DNA of 16,684 nucleotides from Multifurca ochricompacta (lineage: Eukaryota > Basidiomycota > Agaricomycetes > Russulales > Russulaceae), in the NCBI GenBank assembly GCA_022496185.1, contig WTXG01000509.1, positions 1 through 16,684 of the forward strand, in the 5' to 3' direction. The translations under genes and the position numbers were made by a program. The notes beneath the pieces are model-generated. The model was not told the DNA's origin and did not search any database. It worked only from the letters and a program-made list of their open reading frames with translations. Positions 9,097 to 16,684 of the stretch are shown here, one piece after another (position 1 is the stretch's first letter; each line of letters starts with the position of its first letter).

Positions 9097-9177
9097 CCAC
9101 TAGGGATTCCACCATTAGATACCAACAAAATCTCTTTCTCTCTCATCAGTCAGTCAATAACTTCGAACTTCGAACCA

Positions 9178-9724
9178 ATGTCTTCTCCCAAGGAAATCGT
9201 CGACGCAAGTATCCAGCGCTATCTCAACTCACTCGCATACATACTGATCGATACTGATCGATATATGTAACTGCAGAATGCTGTCAATGAAGGCACGATT
9301 GTCGTTTTCTCGAAGAGTTGGTGCGGATATTCCAGGAAAGCCAAAAAACTCCTCGCAGAGGAATACCCCGAAGTCACGCCTGTCATCTTCGAGTAAGGTC
9401 AATTATTACTACCACAAATGACCGCATATATTGACGTCATAGTTAGACTGGACGAAAGGGAAGATGGTCAGGCACTCCAGGATTATTTGCTAAAGAAAAC
9501 CGGTCAGAGAACCGTGCCCAACGTCTTCATCAGTGCGTATCATAATTTGCTTTTTACCCGAGTGCTGTCTGAAGCGCGTTGCGTTTTTGTAGAGCAAGAG
9601 CATATTGGGGGTAAGTTGCGACCCTCTTGTTTTGTTGTCATTAGCTAGACGCTCCTATGCTTTAGGCTCGGATGATCTGGCAGCCCTTCACCTTGCGGGA
9701 GGAATCAAGTCTCTTCTCAATTGA
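9178..9724 (+). CDS. Glutaredoxin with CGYS active site
   Basis: Five exons: 9178-9204, 9277-9392, 9447-9532, 9593-9610, 9666-9724; 306 nt in all, 101 residues, the usual size of a single-domain glutaredoxin. It should use glutathione to reduce protein or mixed disulfides. The active site is SKSWCGYS (Cys25, Ser28), so the second, resolving cysteine of classical CPYC glutaredoxins is replaced by serine, which implies a monothiol mechanism. The glutathione-binding features TVPNVFI (cis-Pro72) and HIGGSDDL (82-87) are present. No targeting peptide is seen, so it is probably cytosolic. The first intron (9205-9276) must be read as GC-AG, giving MSSPKEIVD joined to NAVNEGTIVVF; the only nearby GT gives the wrong frame. 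The other introns are GT-AG, 54-60 nt. Exon 4 is only 18 nt. Confidence 0.93.
9205..9276 (+). other. GC-AG intron in the glutaredoxin gene
   Basis: The donor is GCAAGT, the consensus for the minor GC-AG class, and the acceptor is CTGCAG. Splicing at the GT four bases downstream would leave one extra base and destroy the glutaredoxin frame. A 10-base direct repeat (ACTGATCGAT twice, near 9243-9262) lies inside the intron. Confidence 0.75.
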
Positions 9725-10070
9725 AGTAATTTCTTCCAACCAGGTTTTAGCTTTCCCAGGGAGGTTGTCGATAAGGGTATATCAGTGACATTGGTTAGGA
9801 TAGATGACTTTAGCAATTGGCTATGATATTCAAACTGCCAAGGCCTGTCTCTTGTTGTACTTTCGCTATCGCCTTAATGTGAATGGCATTATCAAAATCA
9901 ATCAAAATAATAAGGCAATAAGGCTGTTGGCTGGTTGGTGATGGTTGCAGGTTGCTGGCCTGCAGCTATTCGGATATATACAGTAAATGCTAAGAATGTC
10001 TGTGTCTGTGTCTGTGTGCTACAAGGTAGTCATGAGAATGAGAACAGAACGTATAGAAAGTCCGTCATAA
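9725..10070. other. Convergent intergenic region between glutaredoxin and TPR genes
   Basis: 346 bases flanked by two stop codons on opposite strands, so it holds both 3' untranslated regions and polyadenylation sites. AT-rich AATCAAAATAATAA near 9900-9912 could serve as a poly(A) efficiency element. A TGTCTG triplet repeat lies at 9997-10014. No gene is recognisable. Confidence 0.5.
9997..10014 (+). repeat. TGTCTG x3 tandem repeat
   Basis: Three perfect copies of TGTCTG followed by TGTG. It is a short microsatellite in a noncoding 3' region. Confidence 0.8.
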
Positions 10071-12723
10071 TTAAGAGTCCTCTGCACCGTCGTCGTATCC
10101 AGGTCCATATTCCATGATGCCACCAGGAGGAACTTTAGAATGTACAGCGTCCCATTTGAGATCAGGTCGGTCGGCGTTCTCAACGAGATCCATGTTCAAC
10201 TTTGCTGCCTCCGTTTTCCAAGGTATAGCCTCCGCTTCACGTCCTAACTCTCTCAAGCAGGAGAAAACGTTCATGAGCAAATGAGTGAGGAGTTGCTCAT
10301 GGGCAGTCCGTTTTAAATCCTTCCGTTCTCTGTGCACCTGCACCGCTTCCTTGGCAAATCCGAGCGCTCTTTCGGTGCCCAAGAGGCAGGAAGACGCCAA
10401 TCTGAGAGCCATGACGAACGCAGGAGCGTATTGATTCGGGTTCTGCGACCATCCACCTCTCAGGATGCCGACGGCCTCCTCCGCGGGCGCAGCTGCCTCC
10501 TGGAGCCTTTTAGCTTCAAAAAGGTTCGTTGCTATCACCACAAGAACAGCAGCCAGGGTATCCGAATCACGGATTGAAGCTTCGCGGAAGAGGCTAACTG
10601 CGTGTTGAGCCATGTCGAAGGACTCCGGTTCTATATGTTCGTCGACCGTGCGCAGTTGTGTAAGGAATCCAAGTGCCTCGGCGTAGTGAGGTGCGAATGC
10701 CTGAGGTGCGGCAGTGTAGAGGGTCCGGTATAATTCAACCGCTTCTTCCGCGCGTTTTCGTGCTTCCCAGTAGAACCCAACTACTTGCAAGTAACGCGAA
10801 GTAAGGACGAGTGCGTAGGCGAGGAAGGTCTTGAATGTGGGACGTTCGGGGGTCAAGTCTCGCAGATGCCTGACTGCTTCCACACCTGCCACGTACGCAG
10901 ACCCTCTTTCTCCCAGTGCGGTGAGCGCTCTCGCTTTTATGAGAAGCGTGATTATAAGCGCCGGACGTGAATCCACCACACCGATGAGAGCGCGAGCGGA
11001 CTTGATCGCCGCCTGTGCCACATCCAATGCCTCGCGGTACTCCTCCATGTTCACGAGAAGGTATGAGAGGGAGGCTCGAGCCAGGGCCAGAAAATGTTTC
11101 AGATGGGGTTTGTCTTCTCCAAGGGCACTCAAAATGTTCACCACCTCCATTGCTACGGCCTTTGCTTCTGACTTCTTCCCGGAAGCGTTAAGTAATGAAG
11201 CCTGGACGTGGAGGGCTTTCGCGAGTTGAACGCCTTGGAGCGCTTGCTCCTCGTAACATAGTTGTACGGCGCCATGTGCAGCAATCATGGCACTGTCGCT
11301 CCTCCCTAATTCAACGAGCACTCTAGCCTGCAGAGAAAGAATTGCAGCGAGGTCACGGCGGTGCATTTCCTTGTCGTGATGGTAGAGACTGCGACGAACT
11401 CGCAGAGCCCAGGTGGCGACGGTATATGAATACTTATGCATGCATAAGTCTTCAAGAGTTTGAGAAAGGTCAAAGAGCCTATTTGCTGTTTCCGGATCCC
11501 CCTTCTCCATGCTGGAGGCGTCCAAGGAGTAGAAAAGATCTGCAGCGTGTCTGACAGCTACGTCCCAACTATAGCCCGAGATGACGACAGGGTATGACTC
11601 GATAGGTTTGACACCTTGGAAGTGGTCGTGTGGAGGGCAGAGGTCAGGCGAAGTGAATGACGCGATTCGCATCAACAAGCGGATCTCCAGACGTCGTAAC
11701 TCGAGCGTAAGGTTACTGTGAGTTGACGGATAGACGCCCTGACATAGAGTTCAAGAATCTTGAGAGGAAGTGACGGCGAGAGTAGCAAGATATACCTTAG
11801 GACCCGATGGCTTAGAAAAGGAAACGGCGACATGTCGGTCCACTTTGCCATTTTGGATCTTCCCTAGAGGAGAACCCGCACGGCCTTGAACATTGTTTCG
11901 CATCTCCGTCAGGACAGTAGCCCAGTCTTCAGGACCAACCGTACCCCATTCTTCCAACTCTTCAGCCGCCTTTGAGGTCCTCCTTGAAGGACGAGAAACT
12001 TCTCGTGTATGTGCTCGTTCACTACGCCGTTCGATAGTGCCTCTAGCGCTTGTTTTTCCGGAATTCCCAGTGCGTTCCTCGATATAAGGTGGTGAAACAG
12101 CTCGCTTCGCGGGTGGTCGCGATGAACTGCTGGGTCCAGCAGCGTTTGACTTCTGATCGTGCTCCTTTTCATGCCGTTCGACGACCGCCTGATGGAATTA
12201 CCTGAGCGTTATAGAAGGGGGAGGAGCAGAATGGGAATTTCACCTCAAAGTCGCTGTAAATGGCACGTATTCTTTCACGAAGACGTATGAAATCATGCTC
12301 TACATGTTTGCCAACCATCCACCTGGGTAATATGGCGGAAACACGGAAAATTCCCTTTTTCTTGATGGAATAGCGCAGACATTCAACGCGCGTTGTTTCG
12401 AGGTCACTGAAAAAATTGGGTAAATCAATAGGTGGGGAGATGTATTTTGCTGTTCTCGGGGCACCTTTGGAGTGCACTCAACGGTTGTTGTAGTTCTGTT
12501 TCAAGATATCCAGTAGCCCCACATCGTTGCAAGAGCGAGACCAGGCGATCAAGCACATCCAGTGTGTCTTTCCATGACTCATGTAATTGTTTATGGCTGG
12601 CTATAATCTACAAACAGGGTTTGGCGCACTCTCTAAAGATAGTAAAATTTGACTCACCACTTCTACAGTGTTTTGAATTTGATGGACAACGGTGGTCAGC
12701 TGGTCCGGGGTTGGCATAGTCAT
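10071..12723 (-). CDS. TPR-repeat protein with STAND-like N-terminal helical region but no NACHT domain
   Basis: Five exons in transcript order: 12658-12723, 12465-12607, 12244-12406, 11796-12188, 10071-11738. The introns are 50, 58, 55 and 57 nt, and the exons sum to 2433 nt (810 residues). Residues 1-135 are predicted alpha-helical (VVHQIQNTVEVIIASHKQL, LRERIRAIYSDFE) and resemble helical N-terminal regions seen before NACHT domains in basidiomycete STAND proteins. Residues about 140-255 form a Ser/Arg/Lys-rich, probably disordered linker. Residues about 385-775 contain roughly eight or more degenerate TPR units of about 42-44 residues (ARVLVELGRSDSAMIAAHGA, YLLVNMEEYREALDVAQAAI, AKRLQEAAAPAEEAVGIL), the long TPR type also found in kinesin light chains. 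No P-loop (GxxxxGK[ST]) is present, so this is a likely protein-interaction scaffold. The start is the first of two nearby in-frame ATGs. Function is unknown. Confidence 0.8.
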
Positions 12724-12923
12724 CGTCGAAGAAACAGGCAAGTAGGAAAAGTGAGTATAGGTGTCAGGTATAACACCCCTCCCAAAGGAGGGCGATGCAC
12801 AATGCGGTGGGCGTCGTGTAATGGTGAAGTGATCCCTTGCTGCGAAGGATGACACCCCTTGCCCCAATCATGGAGGGGTTGGAGCACAGCTTTAAACCAT
12901 GCATCCATACATACATTGAACAC

Positions 12924-12934
12924 GGGGGGGGGGG
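12924..12934 (+). repeat. Poly-G run of 11 bases
   Basis: Eleven G residues, with a second run of five at 12941-12945. Length is uncertain because of slippage and sequencing error. Confidence 0.85.
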
Positions 12935-13250
12935 ACAATTGGGGGCACGGTCAATCTGTCGTAATGCGGAGATTGTCTAACCATCCATGATTGTTAGAGG
13001 TAATAGGCACCTGGAAGGTGTCAGTAGGAATAGGAATGGTACGCTGTCCTAAGCCCTCGGGTCTTAAACACACGTCACCCTTCTCACGCTGATATACCTT
13101 GCGCCATGGTCGTCTAAGGATCCTGAGAGTTGTAGATTAATACCGTCCAGCCGGCGGACCCTAGGCGATGCGATGACGTAAGGCGTGGCATGGAAGAAAC
13201 ATTAAAGACACGATCACGGAGAGGAGACTCAAATTGCAGTGACGGTGGTA

Positions 13251-13273
13251 TATATCATATCATATCATATCAT
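13251..13273 (+). repeat. ATATC pentamer tandem repeat
   Basis: About four copies of TATCA/ATATC in tandem, in the likely 3' flank of the lipase gene. Confidence 0.85.
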
Positions 13274-13397
13274 TACAGTATCCCAATTTCGCCACCGCCC
13301 AACCTACTACGTCCATTTATATGCTATATGGTATTGGTATCGCGACTAAATCCCCTCGAAACTTAGATATACAGTCTATGGTTTCTCAATAGCAAGC

Positions 13398-15351
13398 TTA
13401 CCGGTCGCCATCACCTCTATCAGAGGACGCGTCCCACGGGTCCTCCTCAATCGACTCTGGCTCAGGCTGCACGCCGTCCACCTCGCGCGCGAGGTGGTCT
13501 GCCATGGCGAGATAGAACGTCGCCGGATGAAACTTTATGTCGCGTCCGCGAAGGCGTGCCCAGCTGTATCGCGCAGTGTTAACCCATCCAACGAGGTCGA
13601 GGTGACTGGCATCCTGGACTGTACCGAGGTATATTCCCTGGGAAAGGTTGATAAGTATACACAAAAAGTAGTGGCCGTATGGGAGTGGCGTACCCATTTC
13701 GCAGATTCGACCGAGACAAGGCCATCGTTCGGGCCCTCTTTATCGAGAATTACCGAATGCGGCCACCTGCAAAGGGTGAAGTATGAGCGATTTGATAAGC
13801 GAAGAGGAGGGGAGTGTGAGCTCACTTCCATGTATCGATTAACCCTGGGGTGTATGTCGCACCCCAACTAAAGTATTTGATGGATGGTAAATCGGGTGTG
13901 TGTTGATTGAACTTGTGCATGGCTGATGGCGTGAGACACGTGAACGCTGAACCATCGCCGCCGCCATTCGGAAGCATGTCGAGGAGGGAGAGGAATGACG
14001 GAAAGCGTTCGGGGCCGACCGTGTCGAGAAAGTGATCCGCAAATGAAGATCCACGGTGCGGGGTTGATATTGTGGTAATAGAGAGGATGTGAAAGGTGTG
14101 CGCGCATAAGTTTGAAGCGAGGTAGCGACAGTCGAGGCCCCCCTAAGCGCCAAAACTTAGCGCTAGTCGTCTGCAACAATAGACTGGTTGCGAGCTTACC
14201 ATGCTATGACCTGAATACATAATGAGCGCAGAGTTCGAGATGGGTGATGGAGACTTACCGAGGAGGTGAACTGAACGGCCCGCGTACGTGTCTTCGATCT
14301 TGCGCTCGAGCACTCTAGCACGTTCAATTGGAGAGCTTGTCGCAGGGACTCGAGTCATGAGCACTTCGATTCCATTCGCTTGCAGGACTTCCTTGATCCC
14401 TCGCCAGTGGGTCACCTCGAGGGGGGCAATGGATGGACCAATAGTGACGGAGTCAAAGCCAAGGAGACCATGACAGAAGACGATTGGATGTTTCGGGGAC
14501 AGATCTACAGGGAACAAGTGAGGGGAGAAAAATACGAAAGAATGCGGGGGCCACGCACATTTCTTGTGAATATGGATCTGCTCTTCCTCAACGGTCGGAG
14601 CTCTATCTTCTTCACTGAGGAGAGGATCGACCCTCTGTTTATTATCGTTCTGGAACCACCAACGCGATGACGCTGCGGACGTGCTGAAGAAAGCCCTGGG
14701 AGAGGAGGAAGAGGCACGGGATGTGCGCCTGAGGCGGGCCGATGGACCGCTACTTCGGATGCGAAGAGAACGGAGGGCATCCAAGGAGGAACGCTCTGGA
14801 GGGGAATATTGGAGGAAGATGGGTGCACCAGGAGACTGGGAGTCTTCTAGCGGGTCAAAGGGCCTCGTGGCGGGAGCGAGGTTGGAGATAGACGCCGTGG
14901 GAAGGGCACTGCGGGTGAGAGTACGAAGAAAGGATGGGGAACCGGGCAGAGGGAAAGGGGGAGGAACAGCCTTTGGTGGACGCTTAAGGGTAGGAGTGGG
15001 AGGTGAAAGAAGGGGGGATGTGAGGGCGTCGAGCAGATTTTGTATGGGGGAGGCTGAACGAGAGAGCGGTGGAGAGTCGGGCGACTGCAGGTGGATTGAC
15101 GTTGTGGAAAGGTTAGTCTGACCATACCAGCGTACGACCGGATGTGGAGGCTTATGAGGAGATTTCTGGGAAGTAGGGGGTCTTGCAGGCATATCTTGAG
15201 GAGGATTCATAGGACCTGGCCTAAGTTTGATACCAAGAGGATGGGATCTAGCGCCGGAAACCATGTTGGTTGAGGGTTGCGTGTCCTGCTCAAAGGGGTA
15301 TCGGTATCTTGGTATGTTAGATGAAGATGAAGGATAAATATGAGAATTCAT
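13398..15351 (-). CDS. Serine lipase / alpha-beta hydrolase with long disordered N-terminus
   Basis: Six exons in transcript order: 14559-15351, 14259-14504, 14200-14210, 13826-14142, 13694-13766, 13398-13637; 1680 nt, 559 residues. Probable triacylglycerol lipase or related esterase. The catalytic triad is readable: Ser349 in GHSMGGLDCRYL, Asp470 in GPNDGLVSVESAKW and His492 in DASHLDLVGW. The oxyanion strand is HPIVFCHGLLGFDSVTIGP. Other family blocks are TTISTPHRGSSFADHFLDTV and LDMLPNGGGDGSAF. Residues 1-240 are Pro/Ser-rich and probably disordered, with a presequence-like basic stretch ending RAFFSTSAASSR at about 219-230. The intron 14505-14558 (54 nt) is a multiple of three and open, so it could be retained, adding 18 residues; I spliced it because the residues it would insert do not look conserved. 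The 5' end is divergent from the zinc-finger gene, 117 bases apart. Confidence 0.87.
14200..14210 (-). other. 11-nt microexon at the lipase nucleophile elbow
   Basis: Flanked by introns 14211-14258 (48 nt, acceptor TTCAG) and 14143-14199 (57 nt, donor GTAAGC, acceptor TTAG). The 11 bases complete the Gly codon and encode His-Ser-Met, so the catalytic serine lies in this exon. Skipping it would shift the frame and remove the nucleophile. Confidence 0.8.
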
Positions 15352-15468
15352 GACAATGACAAGCGGGAGATATTCGCTTCATAACCGTTTGAGGTTGAGG
15401 TAGTCGGAAGAGCTGAGTCTTGTCTCGTCATTAAACCTGTACCTGTCTGTACCTGCGTACCTGCGACA
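15352..15468. promoter_or_regulatory. Divergent promoter between lipase and zinc-finger genes
   Basis: Only 117 bases separate the two start codons, so the genes probably share a bidirectional promoter. Four copies of ACCTG (15435, 15441, 15451, 15459) lie within 29 bases directly before the zinc-finger ATG. No TATA box was seen. Confidence 0.55.
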
Positions 15469-15871
15469 ATGACACGTCCTAAACTACCTTCCGTGCTTCA
15501 ATCACAGGCCGCTGTTCAAGATGGTGAGTTCGTGGAGAGGAGTGGAGTGTACTGTACTATATTTATTTTTTTATGATTACAGTATCGACAACTAAGGATC
15601 AGATCAACACTGGTCTTGCCAAAGCAACCAATCCCTCCGAGTAAGGTGGTTTGGTGGTGTGTATTATTGAACTGAACTCTCTACAGGACACCCATATTTA
15701 TTTGTGCATTCACTGGTACTTGCTTGCCTCACCCAATGATATATGATATATTATAATGATGATGATATAGGTTGTAACCGTTTGTTTCCATCCCGTGAAC
15801 GTATCATGTCACATAGAAAACGCGATCATGATTCTGAAGACGATGGGAATATCATCACCTGGAATGAGTGA
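15469..15871 (+). CDS. Small single C2H2 zinc-finger protein
   Basis: Four exons: 15469-15523, 15583-15640, 15687-15715, 15771-15871; introns of 59, 46 and 55 nt; 243 nt, 80 residues. The second half forms one C2H2 finger of spacing C-x4-C-x12-H-x4-H: CAFTGC, then NRLFPSRERIMS, then H-RKRD-H. It is followed by an acidic segment (DSEDD) and the end IITWNE. The first 40 residues (RPKLPSVLQSQAAVQDV) are polar with no known domain. The third intron interrupts the finger between its two cysteines. A single finger alone binds DNA weakly, so it may act in a complex, or bind RNA or protein. It is too short and too spliced to be seen as one open frame. All splice sites are GT-AG and the frame closes exactly. 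Confidence 0.78.
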
Positions 15872-16219
15872 TGATCCGCTTCTTGACCGCGGATTGTACT
15901 GTACTTGTGGTTGAATTTTAAAAAAAAGACAGACAATAAATAATAACCATTGGGAGTTGAGGGAGGGTTGATTTCGTTTCGAGCACAAAGGTACGGGTAC
16001 GGGTAAGGAGCGCGGAACGCATACAATCCTAGTCGTACTACCTCCCTCACTCCCTCCGTCTCTCTCCTCCCTTTGACATCATTCTCACTCTCTCACTCTT
16101 TCACTTCCCATCTCTCCTCCTCCTCCCTTTCCCTTCCTCTCCCTTTCCCTCTCTCCCTTTCCTCATTCTCCCTTGCCACCTTAGCCATACCGTCCATTCT
16201 AGGTACGAGAACAAGGAGA
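15872..16219. promoter_or_regulatory. Intergenic region with pyrimidine-rich promoter
   Basis: 348 bases between the zinc-finger stop and the next ATG. The first part is AT-rich and includes an A run near 15920-15927, likely the 3' end of the zinc-finger transcript. From about 16039 to 16195 the plus strand is almost all C and T (CTCC, CCCTTT and TCTC units), typical of promoters or leaders of well-expressed fungal genes. No TATA box was seen. Confidence 0.5.
16039..16195 (+). repeat. Polypyrimidine tract in promoter/leader
   Basis: About 155 bases are overwhelmingly C and T on the plus strand, with imperfect CTCTCC, CCCTTT and TCCTCC units. Such tracts commonly precede the start codon of fungal genes. 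Confidence 0.8.
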
Positions 16220-16684
16220 ATGTCCTTCTTCTCGCGGAAGAAGAATGTCTGTTTAATTCTCTCTCTCTCTTTCCCACACATTCAACTCCTGACTGTATCT
16301 TTTTTTTCTTCCCCTCTCCTCTTCATTTCAATTCAACTCAACTAGGAGAAGCACCAGGCGCAAGCAGCGCCACAGCCTGCACAAGTCCCTCGCGACAGCG
16401 ACATGTGAGTATCATTGCTGTCATTGACATCAGGTGCTTCCTCCTCCCCCTAATGGCTCATCACGTCTTCCCTTGTATGCGATGTAGCCACCCAGAACAT
16501 ACCGGGCACTTTCGCCCAACCACCATCTTCTCTTCGCCCTCAAGTAAATCCTTCCCCCTCTGGATCACCTTCTACCAATGGTCTTACTACCCACTCGACT
16601 CAACAACCACCACCTCAGCAACAAGCTCCTTCCACCCAATCGCAAGGACAGCTCACTTTTCAACAACAGCAACGCGCTGTCTAC
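16220..16684 (+). CDS. Partial Gln/Pro-rich protein, possibly N-terminus of a Kelch-repeat (Tea1/Kel1-like) protein
   Basis: The gene runs off the window. The likely first exon is 16220-16246 (MSFFSRKKN), followed by an intron at 16247-16345 and exon 2 from 16346 (EKHQAQAAPQPAQVPRDSD), with a donor GTGAGT at 16405. The next exon begins after the acceptor at 16486-16487 and is open to the window end. The most protein-like frame is low-complexity, rich in Gln, Pro, Ser and Thr, ending LTFQQQQRAVY. From memory, some basidiomycete Kelch-repeat polarity proteins start with MSFF.RKK and have a Gln-rich lead-in to the Kelch domain, so this is a tentative match. The exon 2 to exon 3 phase does not agree with the Gln-rich frame when these splice sites are used, so the model is provisional. 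Confidence 0.4.

Larger units (their letters stand above)
8840..9177. promoter_or_regulatory. Intergenic region and promoter of the glutaredoxin gene
   Basis: 338 bases. Near the NIPSNAP stop there is a short hairpin (8855-8876) and a direct repeat TGCCAAAG (8933-8948). Candidate sites for the glutaredoxin gene are an E-box in CACGTGAC (8990-8997), TTACTCA (9033-9039) followed by a half-CRE ACGTCA (9041-9046), and TATTTAAA at 9089-9096. A CT-rich stretch follows before the ATG. The factor assignments are motif guesses only. Confidence 0.45.
12724..13397. other. Intergenic region between lipase 3' end and TPR gene promoter
   Basis: 674 bases. It lies upstream of the minus-strand TPR gene and downstream of the minus-strand lipase, so it should hold the TPR promoter at its left side and the lipase 3' end at its right. 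It contains an 11-base G run (12924-12934) and an ATATC tandem repeat (13251-13273). Open frames here, such as 12720-12938, show no family resemblance. Confidence 0.5.

Noticed and set aside
13494..13871. 125-codon plus-strand open frame
   Set aside because: Antisense to lipase exons 4 and 5, which carry the catalytic Asp and His.
14681..15121. 146-codon open frame on the plus strand
   Set aside because: It is antisense to the Pro/Ser-rich first exon of the lipase and its Arg/Gly/Glu-rich composition is the mirror of that coding sequence.
1..16684. tRNA, rRNA, CRISPR or intact transposon
   Set aside because: No A/B box pair with a cloverleaf, no spaced identical repeats, and no transposase, integrase or reverse transcriptase motif was seen on either strand.

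Overview
The window is nuclear DNA from a fungus, most likely a mushroom-forming basidiomycete (Agaricomycetes). The genes are split by many short introns, mostly 46-60 nt with a few of 72-107 nt, bounded by GT...AG. The recognised products resemble families common in Agaricomycetes. Gene models were assembled by eye from reading frames, splice sites and protein family knowledge; no search was run.

Layout: (1) 448-1835 (+), a GNAT-fold acetyltransferase whose frame appears broken twice by single-base losses. (2) 1836-5375, a 3.5-kb stretch with no convincing gene but with homopolymer runs, a G-quadruplex-like tract and a nested hairpin. (3) 5376-7270 (+), a six-exon type II membrane glycosyltransferase with a GT64/exostosin-like catalytic domain, a QDDDYLV metal-binding motif and a discoidin-like C-terminal half. 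(4) 7602-8839 (+), an eight-exon mitochondrial NIPSNAP-family protein with one base missing in a C run. (5) 9178-9724 (+), a five-exon glutaredoxin with the unusual active site CGYS and a GC-AG first intron. (6) 10071-12723 (-), a five-exon, 810-residue TPR protein with a helical N-terminus but no NACHT/NB-ARC domain. (7) 13398-15351 (-), a serine lipase/alpha-beta hydrolase with a long disordered N-terminus and an 11-nt microexon encoding part of the catalytic-serine elbow. (8) 15469-15871 (+), an 80-residue single C2H2 zinc-finger protein divergent from the lipase. (9) 16220 to the window end (+), the first exons of a Gln/Pro-rich protein, possibly the N-terminus of a Kelch-repeat cell-polarity protein, behind a pyrimidine-rich promoter.

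The genes do not form one obvious pathway. This looks like ordinary euchromatin with independent genes: the glycosyltransferase suggests the secretory pathway, NIPSNAP suggests mitochondria, and the others include a redox enzyme, a lipase and a possible transcription factor. I found no CRISPR array, rRNA, tRNA or intact mobile element. The best leads are the lipase microexon, the glutaredoxin GC-AG intron and CGYS site, the STAND-like TPR protein lacking a nucleotide-binding domain, the glycosyltransferase-discoidin fusion, and three single-base losses in two otherwise well-formed genes, which could be assembly error or recent decay.
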